From 13-2-20CM-66-19 sp963760225 (lineage in GTDB: Bacteria; Pseudomonadota; Gammaproteobacteria; Steroidobacterales; Steroidobacteraceae), in the NCBI GenBank assembly GCA_963760225.1, contig CAVXCD010000003.1, positions 2,108,001-2,172,000 of the forward strand: a stretch of DNA of 64,000 nucleotides, in the 5' to 3' direction. Shown here piece by piece: positions 63,850 to 64,000 of this stretch; position 1 is the first letter of the stretch, and each line of letters opens with the position of its first letter. Under the pieces are notes generated by a model. It was not told the origin of the DNA. It ran no database searches and saw only the letters and a list, made by a program, of their open reading frames with translations. A program made the translations under genes and the position numbers.

Positions 63850-64000
63850 GCGCGGCGCGCGGTGCCGGCAGCACGAGCGAGGCACGCAACGCCGATCGTG
63901 GCGAGCTGGCGCGCTTCGATTCCAGCGCGGCGCGCTTCTGGGACCCGCAGGGCGAGTTTCGCCCGCTGCACCTCCTGAACCCGCTGCGCATGCAGTTCGT
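63846..64000 (+). CDS. ubiG: 3-demethylubiquinone O-methyltransferase, C-terminus beyond window edge
   Basis: Only the first 51 residues are in the window. ELARFDSSAARFWDPQGEFR and PLHLLNPLRMQF match the UbiG N-terminus. It performs two O-methylations of ubiquinone synthesis. ATG overlaps the upstream stop; position after mtaD is conserved with Pseudomonas. Confidence 0.85.
   Translation, partial: MSAARGAGSTSEARNADRGELARFDSSAARFWDPQGEFRPLHLLNPLRMQF

Overview
The window is high-GC, gene-dense DNA from a gammaproteobacterium. The right end carries the syntenic block gyrA-serC-pheA-aroA-cmk-rpsA-ihfB-lapB-galU on the minus strand, with an mtaD-like gene and ubiG diverging from gyrA; this order is typical of Gammaproteobacteria. 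Two large TonB-dependent receptors, a TPR-sulfotransferase and the base composition would suit a Nevskiales/Steroidobacterales-like lineage, but that placement is only an inference. I saw no rRNA, tRNA, CRISPR array or complete insertion sequence.

Region 1 (1-13443) is an organosulfonate/organophosphonate locus. A class III aminotransferase (cut by the left edge) diverges from sulfoacetaldehyde acetyltransferase (xsc) and an amino-acid permease. Next, a GntR regulator diverges from phnW-phnA-phnY, which together convert 2-aminoethylphosphonate to phosphonoacetaldehyde, phosphonoacetate, and acetate plus phosphate. The phn operon continues, mostly with overlapping genes, into an enolase-superfamily enzyme, a glutamine-synthetase-like ligase, an aldehyde dehydrogenase and an iron alcohol dehydrogenase. 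A 15-bp perfect palindrome overlapping a consensus -35 box sits between gntR and phnW. This extended operon is the best candidate for an undescribed pathway.

Region 2 (13448-24770) holds a minus-strand group (HisN-like phosphatase, GATase, glycerophosphodiesterase, PaiB-like flavoprotein) and a plus-strand overlapping operon (ureohydrolase, class II aldolase, MFS transporter). These are followed by a TPR-sulfotransferase and a TonB receptor. Region 3 (24791-33024) has a Wzi-like outer-membrane protein, a membrane GGDEF-EAL protein, a lipoprotein, a di-haem oxidoreductase and an IS630-type helix-turn-helix remnant.

Region 4 (33063-38902) is an envelope cluster built around a secreted caspase-like protease, with two exported proteins of unknown function, an OmpA-domain protein, a CHASE2 membrane protein and a further exported protein. 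Region 5 (38902-48619) looks like a catabolic island of unknown substrate: a 3-hydroxyisobutyrate-dehydrogenase-like enzyme, an NCS1 permease, a TetR regulator, a TonB receptor, an alpha/beta hydrolase, a DsbA-family isomerase, an MDR reductase, an SDR and a VOC protein. Two related AT-rich operator-like sites lie in it. Region 6 (48646-64000) is a DUF3761 protein, ApbE, a DUF2934 protein and the housekeeping block. The mtaD-like gene at its end has lost most metal-binding residues.
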